A stretch of 64,000 nt of DNA from Lasiosphaeris hirsuta (Eukaryota > Ascomycota > Sordariomycetes > Sordariales > Lasiosphaeriaceae), in the NCBI GenBank assembly GCA_030549175.1, contig JAUKUA010000008.1, positions 1 through 64,000 on the forward strand. The letters are read 5' to 3'. The position numbers and the translations under genes are program-made. How positions within the stretch are numbered: position 1 is the stretch's first letter; every line of letters starts with the position of its first letter. Of this stretch, positions 34,081 through 45,192 are shown piece after piece. Below the pieces are notes generated by a model. That model did no database searches, was not told where the DNA came from, and was given only the letters and a program-made list of their open reading frames with translations.

Positions 34081-36375
34081 ATGGCACCAGAGTCTGTGGG
34101 ACAATGGTTACAGCCGTTTGAGCTCAGCAACGTCGCCGTGCACGCTAGCCTGCTGCCCAATGGCAAGGTGCTCTACTGGGGCCGGCGTGAGAACCCCAAG
34201 AGCACCGACCTGTCAACACTCGATGAGCACGCCACCAAGGCGTTCGTCTGGGATCCCGTCGCCAAGACAAGCACTCCTACGGCCAATGAGCCCCGCGACA
34301 CAAACGGCAACCCCGTGAATCTCTTCTGCTCCGGCCACAGCTTTCTTCCAGACGGCACCCTCCTCATTGCCGGCGGCCATATCAGGGATGGCCGAGGGCC
34401 CAACCAGGCGTGCGTCTACGACCCAGAGACCAACACCTTCACCCCTAAGGCCCCGATGAACAAGGGCCGCTGGTACCCCTCCGTTCTGACCCTGCCTGAT
34501 GGTCGTGCGCTGGTTATATCGGGCAGCTATGATGAAGCTTTCACCGTCAACAATATCCCGCAAATCTGGCCCTCGGACACGGGGACGGCGAATCCCGCAG
34601 CCTGGATCGAGGTGACGGATCCGCTCAACCAGTTTGGGGGGCACGGCCCGATTTTCCCCCTCTACCCACGGCTGCATCTCTCTCCCGAGGGGCGCATCAT
34701 CATCGTCGGGCCGCTGGCCGAGTCGTGGTGGTTGGACGTCAAGGACCCCGCGACAGGTGCCGACATTGAGACGCCTGTCAACGTGGACGGCGTCGGGAGA
34801 CAATCCGTGGTCGGGAGGTGGACCGATGCCGGAACGTCGCGCCAGGCCATGTTCCGCGACTATTGCCCTTCGGTCGTGTACGACACGGGCAAGATCATGT
34901 ACATGGGTGGCGGACTGACGGTGGACAATGACCCGGCGCCTACCAACAAGGTCGAGTTCCTCGATCTGCACGGCGCCCACGGTCCGCCAGAGTGGACCTC
35001 GTCGCCGCTGACCAACATGAGAGTCGAGCGCAGACAGTTCAACGCCACAGTGCTGCCCGACGGCACCGTCCTGGTCACCGGAGGCACCAAGGGGTCCGGC
35101 TTCAACGACCTGTCGCGGCCGGTCCACGATTCCGAGCTGTGGGACCCCGTCGCCAAGAAATGGACCGACATGGCCCCCGAGAGCGTCAATCGCTGTTACC
35201 ACTCGACCGCGCTGCTGCTGCCCGACGGGACCGTCCTCTCGGCCGGTGGCGGCGAATACGGCGGTGCCGGGCCGGACCAGTGTTTGACTAACGCGCAGCT
35301 GTTCGAGCCACCGTACCTGCACAAGGGCGGGGGCCGGCCCACCATCGTGAGCGCGCCTTCGGAAATCGCCTACGGCCAAGACTTTGCCGTCACCATTGGT
35401 CCCAGCGTGCCCGGCGGCTCCATCGACACCATCGACACCATCAGCTGGGTGCGGCTAGGCTCCGTCACCCACACGCGCAACATGAGCCAGTCGCTGATGT
35501 TCCTGACGGGCTTCAGGCAGGCTGGGGCAAGCCTCACTGTGCCCGCTCCTGCCAACGCCAATCTCGCGCCGCCGGGGCATTACATGCTCTTCGTGCTGGA
35601 CAGGCGGGGCGTACCTTCGGTGGCCCGCATCATCCGAATCGCGGCAACTCCGCATGCGGCTGCCACGCCTGCGCCTGCCGGTGAGCCCCCTCACGGCCTG
35701 TTGTCTGATGCCGTCACGGCCGAAGCGGGACCGCCCGCGCCTCCTCCTCCATCACTCCAGCCCACCCTCGGAGAGCACAGCGAGAGGATCGTGGCCGAGC
35801 AGAGCCAGCCGCCCGTCGTCGTAGGCCTCACGCCAATTTGCCCATACGGCCTCGGTCCCTGTTGGGGCGGGGCGTACGATGCGCTGCGTCGGATCCCTGA
35901 CATCGAAGTCGTCAACCCGGTTCCGAACCAGGCGGATTCGGTTGCCTTTGTCTACCCGACAGAGGGCGACATGCTCCCCGACATTGATGTGTGGCGCAGA
36001 GAGCTTGCGCGGACGGTCAATAGCTCGTACGAGATGCGCGGTATTGAGATGACGCTCTCCGGTGTCGTGACCAACACCAATGGGCAGGTGACGCTCGCCG
36101 CGACACCGGCGCGGCCACAATCTTTGCTCCTCGCTCCGTTCAAGCAGGCCAACCAGCTGAAATGGGACATTGAGGCCAGGGCTGCGAGGCCGATATCCGA
36201 CATTGAGGCAGGCGCATACCAACGGCTTCATGACGCGTTGGCACACTGTCCGACGGGAGCGGCCGTAGATGCGCAGGTGACCGGGACGCTACAGAAGAAT
36301 GGCCCCGCTAAGTTTTCTCTCCATGTCCGACAGTTCGAGTTGTTAGATGCCGTCGCACCTGCCTCTGATCTGTGA
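34081..36375 (+). CDS. Radical copper oxidase, galactose/glyoxal-oxidase-like, with extra C-terminal domain; intact
   Basis: A single open frame without introns gives 764 residues from ATG 34081 (AACATGG context); an earlier in-frame ATG at 33997 has a poor context. Kelch-type beta-propeller repeats run to about residue 400 (LPDGTLLIAGG, LPDGRALVISG, LPDGTVLVTGG, LPDGTVLSAGG), and the E-set domain (DUF1929 type) spans about 415-520. All copper and radical ligands of the family appear present: Cys83 (LFCSGHS) and Tyr132 (GRWYPS) for the thioether pair, Tyr373-His374 (NRCYHST) and His464 (VTHTRN). A Pro/Ala linker (521-575) leads to an unassigned C-terminal domain with CPYGLGPCWGGAYDAL (587-602). 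The family oxidises alcohols or aldehydes with release of hydrogen peroxide. No signal peptide is seen, which is odd for a normally secreted enzyme. The gene is visibly GC-rich and uninterrupted amid mutated DNA, so late arrival or transfer is possible. Confidence 0.92.
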   Translation: MAPESVGQWLQPFELSNVAVHASLLPNGKVLYWGRRENPKSTDLSTLDEHATKAFVWDPVAKTSTPTANEPRDTNGNPVNLFCSGHSFLPDGTLLIAGGHIRDGRGPNQACVYDPETNTFTPKAPMNKGRWYPSVLTLPDGRALVISGSYDEAFTVNNIPQIWPSDTGTANPAAWIEVTDPLNQFGGHGPIFPLYPRLHLSPEGRIIIVGPLAESWWLDVKDPATGADIETPVNVDGVGRQSVVGRWTDAGTSRQAMFRDYCPSVVYDTGKIMYMGGGLTVDNDPAPTNKVEFLDLHGAHGPPEWTSSPLTNMRVERRQFNATVLPDGTVLVTGGTKGSGFNDLSRPVHDSELWDPVAKKWTDMAPESVNRCYHSTALLLPDGTVLSAGGGEYGGAGPDQCLTNAQLFEPPYLHKGGGRPTIVSAPSEIAYGQDFAVTIGPSVPGGSIDTIDTISWVRLGSVTHTRNMSQSLMFLTGFRQAGASLTVPAPANANLAPPGHYMLFVLDRRGVPSVARIIRIAATPHAAATPAPAGEPPHGLLSDAVTAEAGPPAPPPPSLQPTLGEHSERIVAEQSQPPVVVGLTPICPYGLGPCWGGAYDALRRIPDIEVVNPVPNQADSVAFVYPTEGDMLPDIDVWRRELARTVNSSYEMRGIEMTLSGVVTNTNGQVTLAATPARPQSLLLAPFKQANQLKWDIEARAARPISDIEAGAYQRLHDALAHCPTGAAVDAQVTGTLQKNGPAKFSLHVRQFELLDAVAPASDL

Positions 36376-37321
36376 TGAGGACGGCCACATCACGACGTAG
36401 CAGCCTCTCGCTTGCTTGTGCTTGGCTTTCTTCCAACTTACCGTCAGCTGCATTCTGTATTGGTCTCGACTTGTTATGTTCTCGTATCTATGTGTAACTA
36501 TCGGCGTTTACCTAAGTAACCGTAACGGGTACTTTTATCTCCAAAATCCTATACTATAGCTTAAATATTTTTAAGTTTATAAAGTGTTTTTCAAACGTTA
36601 ATAGCTGCGAGAGTATATTAGAAACGATGCTATGAATGTCTGAGATATAGAAAATATCGATCTCAGACTATAAATGCTAGTTAGCCCCGTTTATAAGTTT
36701 TAGATTAGCCTTATGTAAGTCTATTGTTGCTAAAGATATATATTTAACAATATCTTTAGTAGGAGTATAATTTGTTAAAACGTTCAAGTGAAACTTATTC
36801 AACTAAACTACCTTCCTCAGCTTTCTGACTACCTATACAATTACCGTAACCTCAGTTTCTATAAATTTATGTTTCTAATTAATTCAGGTGGTTACTCTAA
36901 ATATGAATATAACAGGTAATATCCTATTTACTATATTGTTACGCCATGGGATTACTTCCTAGTTATCCTTAAGTTAGAAAACAAAGAGGCTAAAGACTCC
37001 TTTCTAGGTATCAACTTTAAAGAATAATGGCTTTATCTTAATGTAATAGTAGGCTATGGGACCTGCGACGCATCTACGCGATGGAAAGATGGAGCCGAGA
37101 TGTTGAATTGAGACTGACGCATTTTTCTGTCATGGTGTTATGGGGCTGTGGGGATTCATCTACTTAGATATATCGCGTTGCTGATACTCCGAACGGCTAT
37201 CAATACGGGAGAGGAGGGCTATTTAGGGAGAAGTAAGGTAACCTGGAGGTATTTCCGCCAAAGCTGTTCATTGTGCCTAACCAGATCAACACAAAAGAAA
37301 CTTCCGAAATTAGAATCCTTG
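36376..37321. other. 3' flank and AT-rich RIP-like tract
   Basis: The first 120 bp are the likely 3' untranslated region. From 36490 to 37060 the DNA is AT-rich with no readable coding remains. Confidence 0.5.
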
Positions 37322-39501
37322 CTACTCCTCAGGCTTTGACGCCTCAACTACCAACTTCTTCAACTCCCGCGCCTGTTCGCGCTGTCCAGAGAAATGCACG
37401 ACCCAGCCAAACAGCTTGTCGTCCCACTCCTGTACGTGCTGCCCCGTCCCATCCCCAAAATCCGAGTCTTGCAGTTTATCGATGAGGTCCGTCCGTCCCA
37501 TCGACTGGAACCATGTGCACAAGGTCGTATAGGCGCTGTCAAACGCGCCACAGATCCAGGCATGATGGGCACTGAGCGCCTCGCCCGCCAGGGCAAAGTG
37601 GTAGCCAGCGGGGTCGGAGTTGTCTTGACAGAAGAGAGCTTGGCAGGGGGAGTAGATGTTCTGGAACTGACCGGGACCAAAAAGGGCAAAGGCGCCGCCA
37701 GTCCAGGGGTCGTGCGACCAAGCCTAGGCGTGGTAGGGACCGAAGTGGTCATTGGGGTCGGTGACGACGAGGTCGTACAGGTCCGAGAATTGCAAGGGTG
37801 GCGTGCTTGACTTGAACAGCTGGACGAGGTCGTTGAGGCAAAGCGTGACAAGGGGGTCATCGCGCGTCCGCGTCACGCCGGGGACGTTGTAATCGGCCAC
37901 CATCGAGCCCATGCGAGTTGCGTCCTGTGCCCACGAGTAAGACACCATCAACACCGCGGGACCATCGCCGTCGTTCCATGATGGATAGACCACGTTGCTG
38001 ATGGGAAGGTCGCTCGACGACACGCCACCGATGATGTTGTACTTGGTCGTCCACCACGCTTCGGTGAACTTGATCGCAACTTTCGTCGCCCGGTCATAGC
38101 TTAGGCTACGGATACCATCGAGGACGTTGTTCGGTAGATTGAGACCCGAGATATCCATGCGCTGCAACGGGCCCATGGCGGTCGTGTTGAAGACCATGTC
38201 GTATGTTGCCGTGCTAGCGGAAGATGCAACCGACACAGTCTGCGAAGTTGGGTTAAAGGAGTAACCCGTCACCGGCGTATTGAGCGTGACATTCCACGCT
38301 GCTGGCTGAGAGACGGTCGGTGGCCAGCTCGTGGATGCGAGCATCTGTGCCATGGTCTCCGGCACCAACTGCATACCTTCCTCGATGCGGTACCAATCCT
38401 TGTCCTTGATAGAGGCATTCTTGAAATCGGCGTAGTCAATCACCGTTTCAGTCAGCGCTTGGTCGAAGAGTCCCGTCGAGCTATATCGGTATTAGCTCCA
38501 AATGCTTGGTACAGGCGCGGCGCGGCATGCGGATTAGCACTTACGTATCGTTCAGCTCTGCCATGGCTGTGTCGGAGTAGGACCAACTTCAAGACCGTCA
38601 TCAGCGAGGAATTCAAGCATCACAATTCGGTTCCTGGGCTGGCATAGAAATTAACTTACACGGTTGGAGTGGCTTTGTTCATGAGCCACGTTCTGGTCGA
38701 GTAGTTGTTCTGTAGATCAAGGGTGCTGTTGTTGGGTCCGGGTAGGTAGGATCGGGAGTCGGCTGGAGCCAGTCGGCAAAGGCCTGATCAAAGTCGGCAT
38801 CCTCTGAGAGGAACTCACTTGCCAGAACCGACATGAGATTCTCAAAGGGTTGATCGCTGACCCAGTTAGCACTCATAGCGCCAATACGAGGCAAAGGAGG
38901 TGAAAATTCCCGTAGCAACTAACAACCAGCGGAAGTAAGTACTTACGAGATCGGATCGTTCTTGTACCAGTACGAAACTGGAACCGCATTGTTGCTGTAA
39001 ATATACGGCGGAGTCTGGAGATTGAGGGTTTTTCGAATGAAATTCAGCGTTCTGTAATTGGGTATGAGTTAGCCAAAGGAAGTCAATACTATAAGCAGTC
39101 ATGAGAAGGGGGGCTTGCCCAGTCATCCAAGGCAGGGGCGGAATGCGCATGGCGCCAATGTCATAGTAGAAGTGGTCATCGATCTGGCCGTTCTGAGGAG
39201 GAGGCTCCGTCTTCTGCCACGTAAAGCAACGACCCCCAACACTGCCAGTGGCTTCGACAATGTTGACGTTGGTAAATCCCAGGTACTTCAGGGCCATGGC
39301 CATGTACAAGCCGCAGGTGCCCGCACCAACAATGCAGATGTGGTCAGAGAGCACGTCGCGGTTCACCGAAGGGACTTTCGGAAGTGCCGGGAGACCTTTG
39401 CTTGGGTGGTGGTCTGGGTGCTTCAACAAGAACTGAGAGAGAATATCCCGATGCAAGACTTGCTTTGCGTGGGCCGCGCGAATGGATGTTGCTGGCGCCA
39501 T
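37322..39501 (-). pseudogene. L-amino-acid-oxidase-like flavin amine oxidase, nearly intact but with one stop and one frameshift
   Basis: Minus-strand exons are 39501-39119, 39051-38947, 38856-38660, 38586-38545 and 38480-37322, about 628 codons. Introns 2-4 have GTAAGT donors. Intron 1 (67 bp) begins GC (GCAAGC) and has a CTAAC branch-like site. The FAD-binding GAGTCG is at residues 59-64 and EATGSVGGRCFTW at 83-95. Later blocks are YWYKNDPIS, STGLFDQALTETVIDYADF, WYRIEEGMQLVPE, then WTGGAFALFGPGQFQNIY and YHFALAGEALSAHHAW, the last of these the C-terminal FAD region. Exon 3 lacks one base (around 38730, in the PDPTT/PNNSTLDLQ stretch). TAG at 37724-37726 interrupts an otherwise conserved region. 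The family oxidises amino acids or amines with FAD, giving a keto acid, ammonia and hydrogen peroxide. The light damage suggests recent loss or sequence error. Confidence 0.85.
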
Positions 39502-41676
39502 GTTAAATCCCCGTATCAGATTCTTGTAGTGTTTGATTAAGGAAGGGCTATTGTGGTGAGACCTGCTCTTGATATAACAAAGGAGGGTGTTCAATGTGAA
39601 AAAGCATGCATCTTATAGCTCTTTGCTCCTACAGCAATAGATGGGCTCTCGTGAATATTGTGAAGCTGCCGGTGCCGCCTAATGCGACCCTTCGGGAGGT
39701 AAGGTTGGTGGCTAGCTGAGACGGCGTTTTGGCATGCCGGCGTTCCGCGGGGTCATGTTCTCGGCCCCCGTGTGAGACCGCGGCTTACATTCCCCAACCA
39801 ACAGCACGTCAGGCCTCAAGCCACTCATGCACCTCCAAGTTTCAAGACCGAAACCTGCCCGCACCAGTTCAGTTCAAGTGCGAAACTAGAAACGGCCAGG
39901 AACGGAAACCTGCAGTTGCCCAGGGCGAGCTGAAAGACAGTCCTCGGCTGTGGGACAAGAGCCGGAGAGGACCCTCCGACAGAGCGGTTATGCAATCCGT
40001 TGAAAGCAACTGGGAATGTCTACCTCTTCGGCATACCTGGTGAAGTGTTTTGAATATACTGCTTACATCATCTCCTGGCAATCCTGGGTGTGGTTGGCGG
40101 AGTCCTGAATGACGAACAACTTATCACCGGAAAAGAGTCCTAGTCAACCAATACGCAGTAGACTACTGATCTTCTGCATATGTATTGTACACATAATGAA
40201 AGGCTTAATATTTGAGGCTGAGTTTAGAAAGGCACTTCCGATCCAAGAGAGTCAACAAATCACATGTGATGTGAGCGTCCAGAAGAGCCTCCGTTTTGAT
40301 TGACCATCAACCGAAACCATCGGGGTAATAAACCCGTATTTATAGTATCTTGACTTATCTATCTCCGGCGGGTTTATAAATAGGATAGAGTGGATTATCA
40401 TTCAGGGGAACTGTAATTAATATAACCCGGCCTAATTTTAAATAAGGCCCAGGACCGCAAATATTCCTTTGGTAACCCGGTTTCGCTTATTGGGTTCCAG
40501 AGACCTATAATATATGCCTCAATAGATAATAACCTAGTTAATAATATATATCAAGACAGATAAGCCTTTTTGTAAGTACTTAAAGTAAGGATCCTTCGTG
40601 TAAGGCTTTTAGAGTTAAGGCGAGCTAGAAGGATAGGCTAGATTTTAAGTTGGTTAGAAGGACCGATCGTGGTTGTCAATCTTGCTAGCCCGTAGCATAA
40701 GCTATTCTCGTTCCCTATACATTGCAGGTCGCCGGATCTCTTATCATGTCATCTTACCTGAGCTGATCATGCCGCCGCCACCGCCTCTGCCGCCTCTGCC
40801 GACAAAAATGTACTAAACTTACCCCGCTCTTTACGAGAGTTAGTGTGCGTCTTATGCGACGAGGAAATAGCTTGGTTGTATGAGACGAATCTAGGTACCC
40901 AAAATTTCCATTTTCGTTCGTAGCTCTAAGCTGGGTTAAGCTGTGACTGATCTGTCCTCCCCTGATTCGTCCCTGAGCTAGGATGATCCTATACGCGGCC
41001 GCTACATAGCCACAGTAGCTCGTTTTCAGTCCCCCCGACTATAGTTTCGTTGTGATAGAAAGTGGATAACGCGCCATCTATAGGAATGGCTCCCAGGCAA
41101 CAGTTCCAATTACGATGTAGGCGTGTGCTGAGTGTTATGTATGTTGAGCGGGAATTACACCGGCATTTCCAAGCTCTCGGCTTTGGGTGTTGAACCCCAT
41201 TTGAAGCGGTTGGTGGGGGTGGCCTATGAAGGAAACGGTCACATATCATGAGGTTTGAAATGCAGTGGCAGTTTCCAGGTGATTTATTGCAGGGTTAGTG
41301 CATGGACGAATCGGTCGATAATTGGCTCACTCCCTCTGCGAGTGCGGGATGTGTCATTTCGGGCGCTTCACGCGTGGGTTGGATAGGATGAGGCTGCGGG
41401 CATTGCCATGCGCCATTGGCACAAGGGGGGTGGGGAGAGAAGTCAAGCGGTGGTGTGTGTTTATTTGGCTTTTGACAAAGGGAAAGAACGTAAACAGAGC
41501 TCTCTTGACACCTTCCTGGGGAGCCCCGTCACTTTGCAGCTGTTCAGGCACTTACACCCCAACATTGCACCCTACCTCCAAGATGATTTAGACTCAGGCA
41601 AGTTGATAACCAGCATTTCCATATATCATCTTTCCCCTGCAGTCAAAACCAAACAAAGTTGTGTACGCAGCGTGCA
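39502..41676. other. Intergenic, partly RIP-like, no recognised gene
   Basis: 39502-39700 is the likely promoter of the amine-oxidase gene. 40200-40700 is AT-rich. A short GCC-rich run (CCGCCGCCACCGCCTCTGCC, near 40770) is a simple repeat. 41280-41676 is the upstream region of the permease. No ORF here has a known motif. Confidence 0.45.
40858..40918. repeat. Dispersed repeat family A, partial copy 3
   Basis: AAATTTCCATTTTCGT, preceded by a GAGACGAA(G/T)CT block, matches the left half of 24173-24306. The rest of the element is not present here. Confidence 0.5.
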
Positions 41677-43153
41677 ATGGCCTCCCAAACAGAAACGGCC
41701 ATTGGGCCTATTGATACAGCTGAGCATGGGCGTATTGTACGCACAACCGAGGTCCGAAACGCTCCTGATAGAAGGAAGAGAGTAGAGCTTGAAGAGCTTT
41801 GTGCAGCGGATCGAGCGCTCGTTGAGCAGTTTGGATATATGCCAGTAGGTAGGAGGGCGTCGAAGAACAGAACCAAGTTGACAGTTCTAATAGGTCTTCA
41901 AGCGAGAGTTCGGCTACCTCTCTACCTCTTCTTTCGCATTGAGTATCACCGGGCTCTTTGCCAGCACGACGATAACTTTTACATACCCTCTTGCAGCGGG
42001 TGGAGCGGCTTCTGTCGTATGGTGCTGGCTCATCGCAGGCGCCGGATATAGATGCATCGCTTTCTCGGTCGCTGAATTGGCATCTGCATACCCGACTTGT
42101 GGTGGTCTATACTACACCGTTTCTCGCCTGACACCAAAGGAGTGGGCATCCTTAGTTAGCTGGGTCGTCGGGTGGATCAACCTGCTCGGACAGGTTGCCG
42201 GTGTCGCCTCCTCCGAGTATGGATCTGCCTAGATCCTGTTAGCCGCCGTGTCCATTGGCCGAGATTTCACGTGGTACCCGTCCACCAACCAGACAGTTGG
42301 GGCTATGGCTGCGCTGACTGTCCTCAACGGTTTTGTCAACTCCTTATCGACTTACTGGATGTCAAACATGACCAAAGTCTACGTAATCTTCCATTTCGCT
42401 GTTCTACTCTCTTGCGCGATTGCTCTTTTGGCCAAAACCAAGAATAAGCACGATGCCAAATACGTCTTTACGCACGTTGAGGGAAGCGTTGGCTGGTTCC
42501 CTGTTGGATGGTCCTTCTTGTTCGGCTTCCTATCGGCTGCCTGGACTGTGACGGATTATGATGCGACCGTTCACATCGCTGAAGAGTATGTTGCAGATTT
42601 GTGAGATTTAACGAATACCCACTTACCCATTGACGTGGTTGGCACGGACCGTTTTTGCCTACTCCCGCGATTGTTTACTTCCCTTCTCCAAGGTTTGGAT
42701 ACGCATCAACCGTTTTACGGGCACGCCGTTATATGCGGTCTGGATCAGCATCTTCTGGTGATCGCCATCGGCTTGGTCGCCCTCGGCTCCTCCATTGCAG
42801 TCGCCAGCATATTCAGCATCTGCGCCATTGCCCTCGACTGGTCCTATGCCATTCCCATTTTCTGCAAGTTGGTATTTGGCAAGTTCGAGCCCGGGCCATG
42901 GAATATGGGCCGACTCTCTCCGTTCGTCGATATAGTGACCTGCGCCTGGACCTTCTTCGTGTCTATCATCTTTGTCCTTCCAACCACCCGGCCGGTTTCG
43001 GCTAATAATATGAACTACGCGATTGCCTTTTTGGGCTTCATCCTCCTCTGCGCGGCCGTTTCTTGGTACCTCGGTGGCAAGAAGTTCTATACTGGCCCAA
43101 GAATCGAGGTTGAGATCAACCAAGAGGCTAAAAGTTCATCCAAGGAAATGTGA
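41677..43153 (+). pseudogene. APC-family amino-acid/choline-type permease with internal deletion
   Basis: Exon 1 (41677-41844) encodes a hydrophilic N-terminus and joins across a 49-bp intron to VFKREFGYLS...ALSITGLFASTTITFTYPLA, the first helices of fungal APC permeases. ELASAYPTCGGLYYTVSRL follows, then WVVGWINLLGQVAG. TAG at 42230-42232 sits where Gln is expected. Further on are HVEGSVGWFPVGWSFLFGFL and WTVTDYDATVHIAEEYV. About 70 residues normally present after this helix are missing near 42600-42645. VFAYSRDCLLPFSKVW and PLYAVWISIFW follow, then a frameshift near 42758 and the last helices (ALDWSYAIPIFCKLVFGKFE, IVTCAWTFFVSIIFVLPTTR), ending TGA 43151-43153. Relatives carry amino acids, GABA or choline. 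The neighbouring kinase makes choline or ethanolamine a tempting but unproven substrate. Confidence 0.8.
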
Positions 43154-43369
43154 TGTGGGAAGAATAGGCTGAATAGCAGCACCAGGATGGGCGAAGAAGC
43201 TACTGTATCGCGTGATGTGGAGGTCACCCTCTACTACGGTAGCAGTTGTTGGCATGTTCCTGTTTCCGCTTAACCAGATTGACCTAACATCTCAAAAAGA
43301 GGTATTACTTATCTTGAATCGAAGAAAAGTTCCAAGTCATGTCCTATCTCTGCAAAAAGCCCTGCAAAT

Positions 43370-44673
43370 TCAAGCTTGTGAGAAGAATTGACACTCTGCC
43401 CACCTCCGCTCGCGAAAAGGCATATCCTTGCCTCCTCTGGCCCTGCTGCCGTCCTCCTCCGCCCTCCACGCATAGTATTCACCCAAGCGGCCCTCAGCCA
43501 ACGTAGTATAATCGAAATTGATTTGCGAGACGGCCGCTTGGAGAAGAGCCCATAATCCACCATAAAGACCAGGCATGCCACGGTATCGGTCAACCTCCTC
43601 AAACAGCGCGTCGAGCATGAGCCCCGGGGAGGGTGCTTCGCCGCAGTGCGCCTTGAAAGACTCGAGGTAATACTGGAGGAATCGACGGCGCACAGACTTG
43701 GTTGGGAGCGCGCTGTAGTCGCAATCATAACCGGCCCATTCGGCGAAATGGTTGGCGATGTCGAAGGCTGCTGGGCACGGTACGGCGTACTCGTAGTCGA
43801 TAAACGAGACCCTGACTTCGTCATGAGCAGGGTCCTTGGGGAGCAGGATGATATTGGCGCTGCCAAGATCGCAGTGGCCCAAGACAAGTCTGTCAGACTC
43901 GGAACCGCACTGGCTCGCTTTGACAAGATGGCGAAATGACCGATCCAGTTCGATCTGAAGAAGTTGTTTCTGGGTCTTTTGCGCAGGGGAGGCGCAAGGT
44001 AGGGCGTTGGTCCACCTTTGCATCACAGCCCAAATGTCCAGGACCGGTGATTTGGATGAGAGATCAGAACGAGATTTATTAGACTGGGGGTCAGCACACT
44101 TTGCCTCAGCGGCCATATTGGTAGGCAACCGCGCATGCCATTCACCAAGATGTTTGGCAACAGCCCGCCAGACAGGCTCTGTGATGAGGTCTTGAGGGGT
44201 ACAGGTCTGGCCAATAATGTACCTATACAAGACTCCATTCTTGCATCTCGCGAGCAGAGGCGGAGCGAATCCGTACTCAGCGCAAACGATATGTGTCGCC
44301 ACATCCCGGTCGCGGTCGATAAAGTTATCTGACCCGTTGCCATATGCACGGATAAGCACAGAATCTCGATCATTGTCGGTCTGTGACCGTCCAGGGACGC
44401 GTTTGGTGACTTTTAGTAGCTTAGGACAAAGTTAAGAGTGTGAGTAAGAGGTAGGTCCCGATGGATAGATAACTTAGCTAAGGGACTCACTGTGTTGGTG
44501 ATACCGCCCATGAGCTGAACTACATCAATTTCTCCAGTCTTTTCACACCATTCTGGGTGTATTGAGTAGGCTAAATTGGAGGCTGACTGGTAAAAGTTGT
44601 GGGGATCAAAGGTGAGTTCAATGCACCGCAATCGAGTAGCGTGCCCATGGGTGGGACCAAATGAAGCCATCAC
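43370..44673 (-). CDS. Ethanolamine/choline kinase family protein, intact, two exons
   Basis: Exon 1 is 44673-44491 and exon 2 is 44419-43370. The intron of 71 bp has a GTGAGT donor and a CTTAAC branch-like site. Joined, they give 410 residues. QLMGGITNT at the exon junction, then LLKVTKRVPGRSQ and RAYGNG, are the nucleotide-binding N-lobe of ethanolamine kinases. PVWRAVAKHLGEWHARLP follows. The catalytic loop is LVLGHCDLGSANIILLP (Asp235) and the metal-binding loop FIDYEYAVPCPAAFDIANHF (Asp259). The enzyme phosphorylates ethanolamine (or choline), the first step of the CDP-ethanolamine branch of phospholipid synthesis, in the cytosol. FIDYEYA...FDIANHFAEW favours the ethanolamine-kinase branch, but substrate choice is inferred. 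Either of two adjacent ATGs (44673 or 44670) may start it. It ends TGA, 217 bp from the convergent permease relic. Confidence 0.92.
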
Positions 44674-45023
44674 CGAGTGCCCACTAAAGATTTAGGAGAG
44701 GATGGGACGGCAATGAAACTAGCAGGAGTTTGGAAAATATAGCGTGGACGATGGGGAAGATGAGAATTACCGGGACGTAGAAAGATGGCGGTGAGATACA
44801 GGACCATGACAGTGCCTGAAGGGCTAATCGTACCCCTTTAGATTACCTCTCCTACGCCCCTTCATCTATATTTAGCAGGATGCCCAAGCTTGCAATATCT
44901 TAACCAACAGAGAGCGCCTCAGGACACCGTAGGCCCACTTGTTTTAGCTAGTCAAATTGCGCACATCCCCCAGGGTTAGGGTTGTCAAAATTCTACTACA
45001 CTCGTGCCACCACGCCACCACAA
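44674..45023. other. Upstream region of the kinase, up to the LINE 5' end
   Basis: This stretch should hold the kinase promoter on the minus strand. A TTAGGGTT word and CCACCACGCCACCACAA lie directly before the LINE start. No gene is seen. Confidence 0.4.
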
Positions 45024-45192
45024 GGACAGTAGCAGCTCTCTCCCTTCTTTTATTTTTTTCGAAAGAATTGGACCAATCACAACGCCGGGACTAGCTATCC
45101 CAAAACACCACAACCTGATCACGACCTTTTTTCGCCTTCGGGCACCCCTCTCCACCCTGACAACTCGCGCGCAGCACGCGTAAGCTCTCAAC

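Noticed and set aside
34213..35379. A 388-codon minus-strand ORF
   Set aside because: It lies antisense to the copper oxidase, is a by-product of GC-rich codon use and shows no family motif, while the plus strand carries clear Kelch repeats and ligands.
37724..37726. Programmed readthrough or an intron at the amine-oxidase TAG
   Set aside because: No readthrough context or GT...AG pair surrounds it, and the same gene has a second lesion, so decay or sequence error is simpler.
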